From the NCBI GenBank assembly GCA_030645915.1, contig JAUSNO010000011.1, positions 81,568 to 145,567 on the forward strand: a stretch of DNA of 64,000 nucleotides, in the 5' to 3' direction. Of the stretch, positions 1 to 9,913 are shown piece after piece (the stretch's first letter is position 1; the number at the start of each line of letters is the position of its first letter). Source of the stretch: Undibacterium sp. (lineage in GTDB: Bacteria; Pseudomonadota; Gammaproteobacteria; Burkholderiales; Burkholderiaceae_D). A model generated the notes under the pieces. The model was given only the letters and a program-made list of their open reading frames with translations. It made no database searches and had not been told where the DNA came from. Both the position numbers and the translations under genes were made by a program.

Positions 1-2098
<2,098 letters not shown>

Positions 2099-2713
2099 AT
2101 GAAAACACCCCCGCCCGCAATTGCGCCGCACAGCCTGTTTGAAGACGTGCTGGCGATCCTGACCGGCACCCTGTTTGTCTCGCTGGGCGTGGCGATGTTC
2201 AACCAGACCGGCTTGCTCACGGGCGGCACGGCGGGGCTATCTTTCCTGATCCACTACTCCACCGGCTTATCGTTTGGCCTGGTGTTCTTTGTGATTAACC
2301 TGCCGTTCTATTGGCTGGCGTGGCGGCGCATGGGTTGGCGCTTTACGCTGAAGACTTTTTGCTCGGTCGCGCTGGTCTCACTGATGTCCAGCCTGCATCC
2401 GAAGTTGCTACAACTGAGCGCACTCACGCCGTTTTATGTCGCGGTGATCGGAGGTTTGCTGATGGGTGTTGGCTTCATCGTCCTGTTTCGCCATCAGGCT
2501 AGCCTCGGAGGTATCAATATCCTGGTCCTGTATCTGCAAGACAAATACGGCTTTCGCGCAGGAAAACTGCAAATGGGCATGGATGTATTGATTGTGATGA
2601 TGTCGCTATTTGTCGTCAGCCCGATGGCCTTGCTGGCATCGATATTCGGTGCCGTCATGCTCAACCTGGCCATCGCATTGAACCACAGGCCCGGCCGCTA
2701 TATGGCTGTATAG
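2099..2713 (+). CDS. YitT-family integral membrane protein
   Basis: This 204-residue protein has about five hydrophobic segments. The glycine-rich first part, with NQTGLLTGGTAGLS near residue 36, and LFRHQASLGGINIL near 136 are characteristic of the YitT (DUF161) family. The molecular function of that family is not established. I chose ATG at 2099 because it gives a normal short cytoplasmic N-terminus; an in-frame GTG at 2039 would add 20 polar residues of no family likeness. It stands alone, divergent from the protease and followed by a separately transcribed lipoprotein gene. Confidence 0.85.
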   Translation: MKTPPPAIAPHSLFEDVLAILTGTLFVSLGVAMFNQTGLLTGGTAGLSFLIHYSTGLSFGLVFFVINLPFYWLAWRRMGWRFTLKTFCSVALVSLMSSLHPKLLQLSALTPFYVAVIGGLLMGVGFIVLFRHQASLGGINILVLYLQDKYGFRAGKLQMGMDVLIVMMSLFVVSPMALLASIFGAVMLNLAIALNHRPGRYMAV

Positions 2714-2822
2714 AAATAATGCCACGTCGCACCATGCACAAGCAAAGTTGAGATTTATTCGGACTCACTGAAACATCTGGGTGTTATCATATTGGCACTC
2801 CACTCAAATTACGATTGATGAT

Positions 2823-3512
2823 ATGAAACTGACTAAATTACTGCCAATACTTGCGATGCTTTTCGCATTCATTCTGAGCGCCTGCGGTGGATCTGACGGA
2901 TCCAATTTAGGCGCCTTCCCCGCACTCACAAAAACGGTCGGCGATACGGCATTTGATTTGGCGCCACCTTCCAGCGATAGCCCCGGGGCGTTCACCTACA
3001 ACAGCAGCAATACTGCGGTAGCGACCATTTCCGGCAAGACCGTCAGCATCCTTAGTGCCGGCACCAGCACGATCACTGCCACCCAGGCATCCTCAGGCAA
3101 ATGGGGCACCAGTAGTGTTAGCGCCTTGTTGACAGTGAATCCCAGGACTTGCATTTCGCCTGCAGTCTTAGCCAATGGCGTGTGTACTGTCTTGACGATG
3201 CCGGGTACTTTTGTGAGCTTTGGTGGCCATCTCTGGATGCCGGTTTCACTGATCACGAACTGGATTAACGCCAACGACTTTTGCACCAACACGACGATCA
3301 ACGGCCAAACCGGATGGAGCTTGCCAGATAACGTTCAGCTCAATGCGTTATCGCAAAATGTCACGCTGACCGATAAAGCCTGGTTGCTTGGCCCTACCTG
3401 GACGTCGGTCGCCGGTACGGCTATTGGTTCGCGCAAAACGACGGATCTAAAAACAGGTATCGCTGGAGAAGCAATGGAAACCATTAGTGGCTTTGTTACC
3501 TGCGTGAAGTAG
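2823..3512 (+). CDS. Secreted lipoprotein with a Big2-like immunoglobulin domain
   Basis: The 229-residue protein starts with a lipoprotein signal peptide: a hydrophobic stretch, then LSAC with Cys21 as the lipidated residue, followed by GGSDGS. Residues about 30-120 resemble a bacterial Big2 domain (NTAVATISGKTVSILSAG, then TITATQ). The C-terminal half contains four to five cysteines and a GWSLPDNVQLNAL segment resembling DUF1566-type repeat modules. The function is unknown; such proteins usually sit on the cell surface. A strong terminator follows 16 bp after the stop. Confidence 0.8.
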   Translation: MKLTKLLPILAMLFAFILSACGGSDGSNLGAFPALTKTVGDTAFDLAPPSSDSPGAFTYNSSNTAVATISGKTVSILSAGTSTITATQASSGKWGTSSVSALLTVNPRTCISPAVLANGVCTVLTMPGTFVSFGGHLWMPVSLITNWINANDFCTNTTINGQTGWSLPDNVQLNALSQNVTLTDKAWLLGPTWTSVAGTAIGSRKTTDLKTGIAGEAMETISGFVTCVK

Positions 3513-3527
3513 TCGTCATCCTCCGTC

Positions 3528-3558
3528 AAAAAAAGCACTCAATTTGAGTGCTTTTTTA
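3528..3558 (+). terminator. Rho-independent terminator after the Big2 lipoprotein
   Basis: A 12-bp stem (AAAAGCACTCAA with TTGAGTGCTTTT) has a one-base centre and ends in a T-run. The A-run on the opposite side means it can act in both directions, but the minus-strand regulator gene ends at 3632, about 75 bp away. Confidence 0.88.
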
Positions 3559-3631
3559 TTGCAGGAATGCGATATGACGGGTGCTCTCCATTTGCCCAAT
3601 GTTGCATACCCTGTGCGGGCAAGCCACGTCC

Positions 3632-4672
3632 CTAAGACAGGGCCGATGGCGGCTTTACCAGCCCTGCCCGGTATTCTTGTGGAGTCATGCCCAGCCTGCT
3701 GCGAAAGATGCGCCGCAATTGATCCGGGCCACCGAAGCCACAACGGGCCGCAATGGTTTTCAGCGGCAAATGCGGTTCCGCCAGCAATTGCTTAGCCCGC
3801 TCAAGGCGCGCCATGGCAATGAAATCCCCGGTACTGGAACCGACTTCCTGAAAGAAGACCCGGGTGAAATTACGCAAGCTCATGCCTGCCATCTCTGCCA
3901 ATTGAGGCAAGGGCAGGCGTTGATGCAAATTGCTGAGCAGCCATTGCTGCAAATCGCGAATATTGCTCTGTACCGTTTTCTGGCTCAGCAGGTGGGCGCT
4001 GAACTGCGATTGCCCGCCGGGGCGCTTGAGGTACACCACCATGTCACTGGCAACTGCCAGCGCCAGTTCATGGCCGTGGTCTTCTTCCACAAACGCCAGC
4101 GCAAGGTCAATCCCGGCGGTCACGCCAGCCGATGTCCAGATCTTGTCGGCACGGATAAAGATCGCATCGGCATCCACCTGCACCGCCGGAAATTGCTCCT
4201 GCAATTGTTGCGCCACGCTCCAGTGGGTGGTGGCGCGTTTGCCGTCGAGCAATCCCGCCTGCGCCAGAAAAAAAGCCCCGGAACACAAGGACGCCAGCCG
4301 TCCCACACCGGCAGCGCTGGCCAGTAGCCAGTCGTGCAATGCCGGATTAGCCAGCAAGGCTTGCTGGATATGTCTGGAGCCGACGATCAGTACATCATCC
4401 GGCAACGCCAGAGAATTCAGGGCCTTGCTGGCATACAGACTCATTTGCGTATCCGACGCGATGTGGCCGATCTGCGTACTGGCAATCCTGACATCGTAGC
4501 CAGGCGGCTTACCCTGCGCCTGCAAATGCAGGTTGGCATATTCAAATACCGACATCGGCCCAATCGCTTCGAGTGCCTTAAAACCCGGATAGACAATGAT
4601 ATCGAGCGTTCTTGCAGCCGGATGAACGTGTTGAATGGCGTGTGGTCGGGAAGCAGATTTCAACGCGTGCAT
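3632..4672 (-). CDS. GlxA-type transcriptional regulator (DJ-1/PfpI domain plus AraC HTH)
   Basis: This 346-residue protein has a class I glutamine-amidotransferase-like (DJ-1/PfpI) N-terminal half with the nucleophile-elbow motif LASLCSGAF, Cys about 130. An AraC-type double helix-turn-helix follows at about 240-335 (MAGMSLRNFTRVFFQEVG and FGGPDQLRRIFRSRLG). This is the architecture of the GATR subfamily of AraC regulators, which bind small metabolites. It is divergent from frmA-fghA with a 144-bp spacer. In Pseudomonas a regulator of this architecture (GfnR) controls glutathione-dependent formaldehyde oxidation, so the same role is inferred here but not shown. Confidence 0.9.
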   Translation of the reverse strand: MHALKSASRPHAIQHVHPAARTLDIIVYPGFKALEAIGPMSVFEYANLHLQAQGKPPGYDVRIASTQIGHIASDTQMSLYASKALNSLALPDDVLIVGSRHIQQALLANPALHDWLLASAAGVGRLASLCSGAFFLAQAGLLDGKRATTHWSVAQQLQEQFPAVQVDADAIFIRADKIWTSAGVTAGIDLALAFVEEDHGHELALAVASDMVVYLKRPGGQSQFSAHLLSQKTVQSNIRDLQQWLLSNLHQRLPLPQLAEMAGMSLRNFTRVFFQEVGSSTGDFIAMARLERAKQLLAEPHLPLKTIAARCGFGGPDQLRRIFRSRLGMTPQEYRAGLVKPPSALS

Positions 4673-4816
4673 AGGAAGTTTTACAGATGAATGAGAATAA
4701 GGGCGCGACAGTTTGAGCCATTATGCCAAGGTTTTTAGCCAAATTGACAAATAATAGTCCTCTGCCAGGCGGAATCATGGAAAATGTATTTTCATTATTT
4801 TGACCAGAGAGCACCC

Positions 4817-5923
4817 ATGAAAACCAAAGCCGCAGTCGCCTGGAAAGCCGGCGCACCACTGACCATTGAAGAAGTCGATCTGCAAGGCCCGCAGGCCGGT
4901 GAAGTGCTGATCGAGATCAAGGCCACGGGGATTTGCCATACCGATTATTACACTCTGTCCGGTGCCGATCCTGAAGGTTTGTTCCCCGCGATACTCGGTC
5001 ATGAGGGCGCTGGCATCGTGGTCGATACCGGCCCCGGCGTGACCAGTTTGCGTCAGGGCGATCATGTGATTCCGCTCTACACCCCTGAGTGCCGCCAGTG
5101 CAAATACTGCCTGTCGCGCAAGACCAATTTGTGCCAGGCGATACGCTCCACCCAGGGGCGCGGCCTGATGCCCGATGCGACCTCGCGCTTCTCATTGGAT
5201 GGCAAACCGCTGTTTCATTACATGGGCACCTCGACCTTTTCCAACTACATCGTGGTGCCGGAAATCGCCGTCGCCAAAGTGCGTAGCGATGCACCGTTCG
5301 ACAAGATTTGCTATATCGGTTGCGGCGTCACTACCGGCGTCGGCGCCGTGGTCTTCAGTGCCAAGGTCGAAGCCGGTGCCAATGTGGTCGTGTTCGGTCT
5401 GGGCGGTATCGGTCTGAACGTGATACAGGCGGCCAAAATGGTTGGTGCTGACAAGATCATCGGCGTCGATATCAATCCACGGCGCGAAGCCATGGCGCGC
5501 AAGTTCGGCATGACGCATTTCATCAATCCGAACGAGGTCGAGAACGTGGTCGATCACATCGTCCAGCTGACCGATGGCGGCGCCGATTATTCGTTTGAAT
5601 GCATAGGCAATACCAAGGTCATGCGTCAGGCGCTGGAATGCTGCCACAAGGGCTGGGGCCAATCCTTCATCATCGGCGTGGCAGAAGCCGGCGCAGAAAT
5701 CAGCACCCGCCCGTTCCAGCTCGTCACCGGGCGCGAATGGAAAGGCTCGGCCTTCGGCGGCGCCCGCGGCCGTACCGACGTACCGAAAATCGTCGATTGG
5801 TACATGGAAGGCAAGCTCAATATCGACGACCTGATCACGCATCGCCTGCCGTTAGAGCGCATCAACGAAGGTTTTGATCTGATGAAGAGCGGCGAGTCGA
5901 TACGCTCGGTGGTGCTGTTCTGA
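4817..5923 (+). CDS. frmA: S-(hydroxymethyl)glutathione dehydrogenase / class III alcohol dehydrogenase
   Basis: This zinc-dependent enzyme of 368 residues oxidises the spontaneous formaldehyde-glutathione adduct to S-formylglutathione with NAD+. Catalytic zinc ligands appear as GICHTD (Cys40) and GHEGAG (His62). The structural zinc is held by Cys92, Cys95, Cys98 and Cys106. The nucleotide fold shows GLGGIGLN near 199. ATG at 4817 matches the family N-terminus [10 protein letters not shown]; an upstream in-frame ATG at 4784 adds 11 unrelated residues. The stop overlaps the start of fghA (TGATG), indicating translational coupling. Confidence 0.97.
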   Translation: MKTKAAVAWKAGAPLTIEEVDLQGPQAGEVLIEIKATGICHTDYYTLSGADPEGLFPAILGHEGAGIVVDTGPGVTSLRQGDHVIPLYTPECRQCKYCLSRKTNLCQAIRSTQGRGLMPDATSRFSLDGKPLFHYMGTSTFSNYIVVPEIAVAKVRSDAPFDKICYIGCGVTTGVGAVVFSAKVEAGANVVVFGLGGIGLNVIQAAKMVGADKIIGVDINPRREAMARKFGMTHFINPNEVENVVDHIVQLTDGGADYSFECIGNTKVMRQALECCHKGWGQSFIIGVAEAGAEISTRPFQLVTGREWKGSAFGGARGRTDVPKIVDWYMEGKLNIDDLITHRLPLERINEGFDLMKSGESIRSVVLF

Positions 5924-6780
5924 TGCATAAGCTGCAACTGCTGAGCCAGCACGGCTGTCATGGTGGCTCACAGCATTTCTACAGCCATGCATCGACAGAA
6001 ATCGGCCTGCCCATGCGCTTCTCGGTGTACCTGCCACCGCAAGCGCTCGCGGGTGATATCTGTCCTGCAGTGATGTTTCTGGCAGGCCTGACCTGTACCG
6101 AAGAAACCTTCATGATCAAGGCCGGCGCGCAAGCCATTGCAGCTCGTGAAGGCTTGATTTTGATCGCGCCCGATACCAGTCCGCGTGGCGCCAACCTGCC
6201 CGGCGACAGCGAGGCATGGGATTTCGGCGTGGCTGCCGGTTTCTATCTGGATGCAACCGAGCAGCCTTGGGCCAGGCATTACCGCATGCATAGCTACATC
6301 ATCAAGGAACTCATCCCCCTGCTGCTGGCGAACATGCCTATCGATGCCAAACGCCTCGGCATCATGGGTCATTCCATGGGCGGGCATGGCGCCTTGGTGC
6401 TGGCCCTGCGGCATCCCGATATATTCAACAGCGTATCCGCTTTTGCGCCTATCGCCGCGCCCATGCAAAGTCCCTGGGGCCGCAAGGCTTTTACCGGCTA
6501 TCTGGGCACTGACGAAAGCAACTGGCGCAACTACGATGCGACGGTCCTGATGCAGCAGCAAACCCATGCGCCCTATCCAAAGGGTATTCTGATTGACCAG
6601 GGTCTGGATGACAAATTTCTGGCGGAGCAATTGCATCCGGATTTATTCGCAGCCGCTTGCCAGCAGGTGCAACAGCCGTTGAAATTACGCCAACATCCGG
6701 GCTACGATCACGGTTATTACTTCATCAACAGCTTTATTGAAGATCATTTGATGCATCACAAAGAACAGCTGAGTTTTTAA
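5923..6780 (+). CDS. fghA: S-formylglutathione hydrolase
   Basis: This 285-residue alpha/beta hydrolase of the esterase D family hydrolyses S-formylglutathione to formate and glutathione, the second step after FrmA. The nucleophile elbow is GHSMGGHGAL with Ser151. The acid is probably in DQGLDDKF and the catalytic His in GYDHGYYF near the C-terminus. Its ATG overlaps the frmA stop by one base, so the two genes form one operon. No formate dehydrogenase gene follows, so formate must be handled elsewhere. Confidence 0.97.
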   Translation: MHKLQLLSQHGCHGGSQHFYSHASTEIGLPMRFSVYLPPQALAGDICPAVMFLAGLTCTEETFMIKAGAQAIAAREGLILIAPDTSPRGANLPGDSEAWDFGVAAGFYLDATEQPWARHYRMHSYIIKELIPLLLANMPIDAKRLGIMGHSMGGHGALVLALRHPDIFNSVSAFAPIAAPMQSPWGRKAFTGYLGTDESNWRNYDATVLMQQQTHAPYPKGILIDQGLDDKFLAEQLHPDLFAAACQQVQQPLKLRQHPGYDHGYYFINSFIEDHLMHHKEQLSF

Positions 6781-6820
6781 GCTGGATTTTTTTGTTGACT
6801 ACTGTCTGTAAGAGCTTTGA

Positions 6821-6846
6821 GCTGTGTAAGTACCCGCTTACACAGC
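6821..6846. promoter_or_regulatory. Perfect 10-bp inverted repeat upstream of the KAS III gene
   Basis: GCTGTGTAAG, a six-base centre TACCCG, then CTTACACAGC form a perfect palindrome in the 176-bp gap after fghA. No T-run follows, so it may be an operator for the KAS III gene that starts 110 bp downstream, or a T-less terminator for frmA-fghA. The sequence alone does not decide. Confidence 0.45.
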
Positions 6847-6956
6847 CCGAACAAGTACTCTATTTGAAGCCAATTTCATCTATACCCCCGGCAATATTGT
6901 GTAAAATTGCGCGATAACGTCGCGCATCGTGCCCGGCCACCAAAGAAAGTACATCG

Positions 6957-8081
6957 ATGAGCAAAATAGTCATCAGCGGCACCGGTCTTTACACCCCGCC
7001 CTACTCCATCTCCAACGAAGAATTGATCACCTGCTTTAACGGCTACGTAGAACAATTCAATACGCAAAATGCAGCCGCCATCGCCAGCGGCGAAGTCACC
7101 GCACTTGAGCCTTCGAGCGTAGGCTTCATCGAAAAAGCCTCCGGCATCAAGTCACGCTTCGTCATGGACAAAGAGGGCGTACTCGACATCAACCGCATGG
7201 TGCCGCGCCTACCGGAACGCAGCGATGACGAACCGTCCATCATGTGCGAGATGGCAGTCGCCGCCGCCAAGCAGGCGCTAGAACGCGCTGGCCGCACTGC
7301 AGCCGACGTCGATGCCGTGATTGTTGCCTGCAGCAACCTGCAGCGCGCTTACCCGGCGATTGCGGTCGAGGTACAGGGCGCACTCGGCATCGATGGCTAC
7401 GGCTTTGACATGAACGTCGCCTGTTCGTCCGCCACCTTCGGCATCCAGGCCGCGATGAGCGCGATCCAGAGCGGCCAGGCGCGCGCAGTCCTGGTCATCA
7501 ACCCGGAAATCACCAGCGGCCACCTGAACTGGCGCGACCGCGACAGCCACTTCATCTTCGGCGACGCCTGCACCGCGATTCTTTTGGAGCGCGCAGACGC
7601 AGCAACCTCCAAACATCAGTTTGAAATCGTCGGCATGAAGCTAAAAACACAATTCTCCAACAACATCCGCAACAACTTCGGCTTCTTGAATCGCGCCGAT
7701 GAATCCGGCATCGGCAAACCCGATAAACTGTTCCGCCAGCAAGGCCGCAAGGTGTTCAAGGAAGTCTGCCCGATGGCTGCCGCCATGATCACCTCAACCG
7801 TCACAGCCGCCGGCATCAGCATCACCGACATCAAGCGCTTCTGGCTGCACCAGGCCAACCTCAACATGAACCTCCTGATCACCCGCATGATCCTGGGACG
7901 CGATGCCGCAGCAGACGAATCGCCGACGATCCTGGACACCTACGCCAACACCTCGTCGGCCGGTTCCATCATCGCCTTCCACAAGCATCAGGAAGATCTG
8001 GCAGCAGGCAGCATCGGAGTAATCTGCTCGTTTGGTGCCGGGTATTCGATAGGCTGTGTGGTGGTGAAGAAGCTGGGGTAA
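6957..8081 (+). CDS. Beta-ketoacyl-ACP synthase III family protein
   Basis: This 374-residue thiolase-fold condensing enzyme has the full KAS III catalytic set: Cys156 in NVACSSATFG, His298 in LHQANLN and Asn331 in YANTSSAG. FabH-type enzymes condense an acyl-CoA with malonyl-ACP. The protein is about 50 residues longer than E. coli FabH, largely because of an insertion around residues 30-60. It is not next to fabD, fabG or acpP, so it is an accessory KAS III rather than the housekeeping fabH. Substrate preference cannot be read from the sequence. A terminator follows directly. Confidence 0.92.
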   Translation: MSKIVISGTGLYTPPYSISNEELITCFNGYVEQFNTQNAAAIASGEVTALEPSSVGFIEKASGIKSRFVMDKEGVLDINRMVPRLPERSDDEPSIMCEMAVAAAKQALERAGRTAADVDAVIVACSNLQRAYPAIAVEVQGALGIDGYGFDMNVACSSATFGIQAAMSAIQSGQARAVLVINPEITSGHLNWRDRDSHFIFGDACTAILLERADAATSKHQFEIVGMKLKTQFSNNIRNNFGFLNRADESGIGKPDKLFRQQGRKVFKEVCPMAAAMITSTVTAAGISITDIKRFWLHQANLNMNLLITRMILGRDAAADESPTILDTYANTSSAGSIIAFHKHQEDLAAGSIGVICSFGAGYSIGCVVVKKLG

Positions 8082-8100
8082 CTCAAGCTGGAACCGATCC

Positions 8101-8130
8101 AAAAAAAAGCCGCGTCAAGCGGCTTTTTTA
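8101..8130 (+). terminator. Rho-independent terminator between convergent genes
   Basis: AAAAAAGCCGC, loop GTCAA and GCGGCTTTTTT form an 11-bp stem. It lies between the KAS III gene and the convergent methyltransferase gene, overlaps the last bases of the latter, and has A- and T-runs on both sides, so it probably works in both directions. Confidence 0.9.
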
Positions 8131-8739
8131 ATATACAAACGGGATCAAGCGTGAAGTCTTCAATGTGTAATCGATATAGCTTTTGCCCAACGCCGTCGAT
8201 AAAGCCGCCTCTTCTATCTTGATACGGTGCAGCAAGGCCCAGCAAATTGGCAGGGTGAGAAACAGTAGTGATAAAAAATTGCCGGCACAAATTCCTAGGC
8301 CGAAAAAACTCAACAAAGAGCCGCTGTAAGCCGGGTGCCGTAGGTATCGATATGGCCCTGTGCTGATAACTTGATGTTCATTGGCAATGGTGACTTCATA
8401 TGTGTATAGCCGTCCAAGATAAAACACGCTATACCAGCGTAGCGCCAAACCGCTGGTGTATGCAAACAAGCCTACACAATATAACGCTCGCGTACTCGTG
8501 TCACTCAAGCCGAGTAAAAATGCCATACCCAACTGCGGAATATGTAAAGCACTCAGTTTCGCCAAATGCGCACTGACAATAATCACCAAAAATAGGATGG
8601 GCAAAGAACCCTGATCTTTTTTTTCATAACCCGGATCAGGGCGCGTAATCCGCCATAACACCAGCTCCGTGAAAACAAGAAAAAAGAATAAATGGCTCGG
8701 CCTTAGCATTAGCTCGATTGGCAATTTTAAATACTCCAA
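8128..8739 (-). CDS. Isoprenylcysteine carboxyl methyltransferase (ICMT)-family membrane protein
   Basis: The 203-residue protein has four to five membrane segments. Its C-terminal half carries the ICMT/PEMT hallmark GPYRYLRHPAYSG at about residues 128-140, followed by a Glu-rich cytoplasmic IKIEEAAL segment, which together bind S-adenosylmethionine. Bacterial relatives methylate lipid-like or membrane-embedded substrates, mostly unknown. Its start lies 6 bp after the stop of the AraC-like gene, so the two are co-transcribed. Confidence 0.86.
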   Translation of the reverse strand: MEYLKLPIELMLRPSHLFFFLVFTELVLWRITRPDPGYEKKDQGSLPILFLVIIVSAHLAKLSALHIPQLGMAFLLGLSDTSTRALYCVGLFAYTSGLALRWYSVFYLGRLYTYEVTIANEHQVISTGPYRYLRHPAYSGSLLSFFGLGICAGNFLSLLFLTLPICWALLHRIKIEEAALSTALGKSYIDYTLKTSRLIPFVY

Positions 8740-8745
8740 AAATGA

Positions 8746-9597
8746 CTACAGTCGATACATCCAATGATTTTCATTTTTCTTGACGGTTTCAACTAGCTGT
8801 TGCGGGCTTTTTCCAGTGAGTTCTTTGCATTCCTTCACTAAATGCGATTGATCTGCATAAGCTTGATCATTTGCATGCTGTGCCCAATGTAGTGCCTCGC
8901 CCTGCTCCAGTTTTAGCTTCACTGCCGAATAGCTGCGTTTTGCTCGCCATAAACGCGATAAACTTAGCAAGGACATGCACGCTTCACGACGCGCCCGACG
9001 TTGCGCTTGCCGCTCACCGACGCCTAGCAAAGCGCTGGCAATACGCAGGCTGAGATTGCGGCTAAGTCGACGCAGTCGTGGCCATGGGCTAAGTGCAAGT
9101 GCTGCGGCATGCTGTGCCAAAAATTGTTCAATTAACTGCACACGTTGTTCGTGAAGATCGCCCTTGGCCACTGCGTCTATGAGTTGCGCTCCCTCGTCGT
9201 TGAGGCTTTGCGTTGCATCAATAAAGCTATCTTGCAAAGTCGACAGATCGAGGCCGAATAAAGCATGAAAAGCGTCTGAGAAAAACACCACCATAAAACT
9301 GCTTCTATCGCCTACGTTCATCGATACGCCATGTCTGCTTTGGCAGCCGATGACGCAAATTTTTGGTAAACGCTGATCACATTTTTTTTCGCCCTGCTTT
9401 AGCAAATGCAACTCACCTTCCAACATCCAGGTAATGCAAATAAATGGCGTTGCAGGAAAATGATTGATGCTATCTATCGCGCTCAACGCACAGCCACGCG
9501 TATCACGCATCACATACATCGCGACATGTTCACGCCAGCGTGCACTTGCTGGCCACATACTGGCTTTCGGAACAGTTAAAAGTTGAGTCGTAGGCAT
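8746..9597 (-). CDS. AraC-family transcriptional regulator
   Basis: This 283-residue protein has a divergent N-terminal ligand domain (residues about 20-120, with PFICITWMLEGELHL) and an AraC-like C-terminus. The second helix-turn-helix is clear: QAYADQSHLVKECKELTG followed by KSPQQL at about 245-270. The first helix-turn-helix is weak. The ATG at 9597 has no Shine-Dalgarno sequence; an internal ATG at 9558 is an alternative start. It is the first gene of a two-gene unit with the ICMT-family gene and may regulate that gene. Confidence 0.78.
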   Translation of the reverse strand: MPTTQLLTVPKASMWPASARWREHVAMYVMRDTRGCALSAIDSINHFPATPFICITWMLEGELHLLKQGEKKCDQRLPKICVIGCQSRHGVSMNVGDRSSFMVVFFSDAFHALFGLDLSTLQDSFIDATQSLNDEGAQLIDAVAKGDLHEQRVQLIEQFLAQHAAALALSPWPRLRRLSRNLSLRIASALLGVGERQAQRRARREACMSLLSLSRLWRAKRSYSAVKLKLEQGEALHWAQHANDQAYADQSHLVKECKELTGKSPQQLVETVKKNENHWMYRL

Positions 9598-9666
9598 GGA
9601 GGAGAGTTTATGTTGGTTAAATCGACTTGTATTGTAAGTTTACGACATCGCGACTTTTTTAAGACA

Positions 9667-9724
9667 CGCAATCCCCATGCGGTTTACAGGCCAATATTAC
9701 CCTGCAAGCCGCACGGGGATTGCG
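9667..9724. repeat. REP-like palindromic repeat, copy 1
   Basis: The arms CGCAATCCCCATGCGG and CCGCACGGGGATTGCG pair over 16 bases with one wobble. The centre contains the ACAGGCC/CCTGCAAG core shared by the other copies. It lies in the 316-bp gap between the divergent AraC-like and P-type ATPase genes, which otherwise shows no gene. Confidence 0.8.
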
Positions 9725-9913
9725 CATTCAATTTTCAAATTGAAATTTTTTGAACAGTGCGACCACAGCAGGAACCGACACTTTGTAATCCCAACATAAA
9801 AATTCAAAGAATACCCACCCATCTTTGCGCCAGATCATTTTCTGTGCAACATGGCATTCTACGTTGATGTTATTCGATGCTAAGGTTCGTAGCTCAACTC
9901 AACCATCAGCAAA

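Noticed and set aside
3581..4327. Plus-strand frame of 248 codons opposite the GlxA-type regulator
   Set aside because: Antisense shadow of a conserved regulator; low-complexity, no start signal.
5192..5842. Minus-strand frame of 216 codons opposite frmA
   Set aside because: Antisense to a dehydrogenase with all zinc ligands; Asp/His-rich composition is typical of a reverse-frame artefact.
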